Shown here piece after piece: positions 15,134-15,871 of a stretch of DNA of 15,871 nt (its first letter is position 1; every line of letters begins with the position of its first letter). Origin of the DNA: Chthoniobacter flavus (GTDB lineage: Bacteria; Verrucomicrobiota; Verrucomicrobiia; Chthoniobacterales; Terrimicrobiaceae); contig CAMDOJ010000018.1 in assembly GCA_945903555.1 (NCBI GenBank), forward strand, positions 1 to 15,871, written 5' to 3'. Both the position numbers and the translations under genes were made by a program. The notes under the pieces were generated by a model that saw only the letters and a list, made by a program, of their open reading frames with translations, searched no databases and was not told the DNA's origin.

Positions 15134-15505
15134 ATGAAAGTGATAAAACCTGCGACTGAGATCATGCTTGTGGAAACACGGACCCTTCTTGAACTGGGCG
15201 CTTTCTCCACCGATAAATCCAAACCGACGTACTGCACCCTTGCTGACAAAATTGAGGAGCTTGTTCTTAAAGTCGGCTACTCAAACGCCCAAGCACTCAC
15301 CGTGATCATCCAAATCCTCACCGTCGGGAAAGTTCGGATCGATTTCCGCGACTACAATCAGCGCCTCCAGCTTCGCTTCCCCAAAGACATCATGAACAGC
15401 AGCGATGCTATGGAGGTTTTTGATACCCACCTCGCGCATCTGAGAACCACCGAATTATCCGCGGACAGCTTCACGCAAAGAATCATGATTCAGCCTCCCC
15501 GGTGA
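15134..15505 (+). CDS. Conserved-looking hypothetical protein, 123 aa
   Basis: Unrecognised soluble protein with no signal peptide or membrane helix. I chose ATG 15134; an in-frame TTG at 15101 adds 11 residues but lies inside the inverted repeat at 15097-15116. The sequence looks genuinely coding: hydrophobic and charged residues alternate in a way that suggests a helix (LADKIEELVLKVGYSNAQALTVIIQIL is one continuous amphipathic stretch, about residues 36-62), followed by a strand-rich part with KVRIDFRDYNQRLQLRF. There is one Cys and no metal motif. It lies 95 bp after the kinase gene on the same strand, so cotranscription is possible and it might be a partner or substrate of the kinase. No Shine-Dalgarno sequence is evident. 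The 3' end overlaps a minus-strand gene relic by about 20 bp. Confidence 0.6.
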   Translation: MKVIKPATEIMLVETRTLLELGAFSTDKSKPTYCTLADKIEELVLKVGYSNAQALTVIIQILTVGKVRIDFRDYNQRLQLRFPKDIMNSSDAMEVFDTHLAHLRTTELSADSFTQRIMIQPPR

Positions 15506-15635
15506 ACTGCATGAAACTCCAATGGGAACACGCCCAAGGCTCGTCGATAAAGGCTACGGGGATTCCGAGTTCCTTCTGGAGTTTCACGGCAATGAAAAAC
15601 GCCACCGCCGACACGCTATTCCAATTGGCGAGACC
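15483..15635 (-). pseudogene. Relic of a sialate O-acetylesterase-like (SASA/DUF303) gene
   Basis: A 50-codon minus-strand frame between stops. Its centre reads SAVAFFIAVKLQKELG and IPVAFIDEPW, very close to the pattern F-S-A-V-A/G-Y-F-F-x-R-x-L-Q-K-x-L-G-V-P-V-G-L-I-D-S-S-W that precedes the active-site region in sialate O-acetylesterase-like carbohydrate esterases. The frame is closed by TGA on its upstream side (15638-15636), has no start codon in place, and loses similarity after the Trp. The expected W-G-G-T segment is replaced by WACSHW. I read it as a decayed internal fragment. No database comparison could be made. Confidence 0.5.
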
Positions 15636-15871
15636 TCACCGTCAAGCACGTCATCGAGTTTGATCTCGTTTTGCCTTTCACCGTATCGTGAGCGATTCGG
15701 CAGAGGCCGGCATGGGATCCAGCTTCAGCATGCATTTTTGCGAGGCCTCGAGCATGGCTTTCTTTATTCTTGGTGGCGAATTTCATCGTAACCTCATCGC
15801 CTTGGGAATTAGGATCAGTATGGAATGGCGTTAACTTAATCTCGTTTTGGGATGTTTTGCCATGGTACAAC
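15636..15871 (-). other. Non-coding or decayed region at right edge
   Basis: A minus-strand frame of 84 codons (TTG 15870 to TAG 15616, internal ATG at about 15786) is open here but has low-complexity, His/Lys/Thr-rich composition and no recognisable family. A second frame, about 15770-15676, gives a plausible helix-like stretch with MLEASQKCMLKLD. The alternation of protein-like pieces between frames suggests a frameshifted relic continuous with the esterase relic. I see no intact gene, RNA gene or terminator. Confidence 0.3.

Noticed and set aside
1..15871. Transposase, integrase, CRISPR array, tRNA or toxin-antitoxin genes
   Set aside because: None was seen. The repeats are gene-scale paralogues or short palindromes, with no regularly spaced array or insertion-sequence ends.

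Overview
The window comes from a Gram-negative bacterium of the PVC group, more likely Verrucomicrobiota than Planctomycetota. The main evidence is the set of Planctomycete-type cytochrome proteins (PSCyt1/PSCyt2-DUF1549/PSD1-DUF1553) paired with DUF1501 proteins, families strongly enriched in these phyla. Lipoprotein signals, a Tat-like signal and an OmpA domain imply a two-membrane cell. Start codons mostly lack clear Shine-Dalgarno sequences. The phylum assignment is an inference.

Positions 1-12276, minus strand: a tandem array, in transcription order PSD1 copy 3 (12276-8992), DUF1501 copy B (8960-7500), PSD1 copy 2 (7186-3908), DUF1501 copy A (3885-2425) and PSD1 copy 1 (2391 to beyond the left edge, about 295 C-terminal residues missing). 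Four gene borders look operon-like (22-33 bp). The exception is a 313-bp, more AT-rich spacer (7187-7499) with two hairpins, which probably starts a second transcription unit. The three PSD1 copies are mosaics: copies 2 and 3 share a 263-bp tract at about 97 % identity that drops to about 66 % next to it, a gene-conversion signature. An insert segment between DUF1549 and DUF1553 is by contrast very variable. The likely product is a set of paralogous envelope lipoproteins with c-type haem motifs, each partnered by an exported DUF1501 protein. In other PVC bacteria such pairs are often associated with complex-polysaccharide use; nothing here proves that role.

Positions 12277-12623: divergent intergenic region. 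It holds a plausible promoter for the array, a relic resembling the end of a discoidin-like domain, a perfect 18-bp palindrome and a hairpin next to the kinase start.

Positions 12624-15505, plus strand: an 804-residue protein joining a complete Hanks-type Ser/Thr kinase, one membrane helix, a PstS-like phosphate-binding-protein domain and a C-terminal OmpA-like domain, followed by a 123-residue protein of unknown function. The fusion reads as a transmembrane sensor with a periplasmic ligand-binding module. The OmpA domain lacks the arginine normally used to bind diaminopimelate.

Positions 15483-15871: no intact gene. A minus-strand relic resembles the core of the sialate O-acetylesterase family. 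The kinase cassette is therefore bordered by gene relics on both sides. I saw no tRNA, rRNA, CRISPR array, transposase or integrase.
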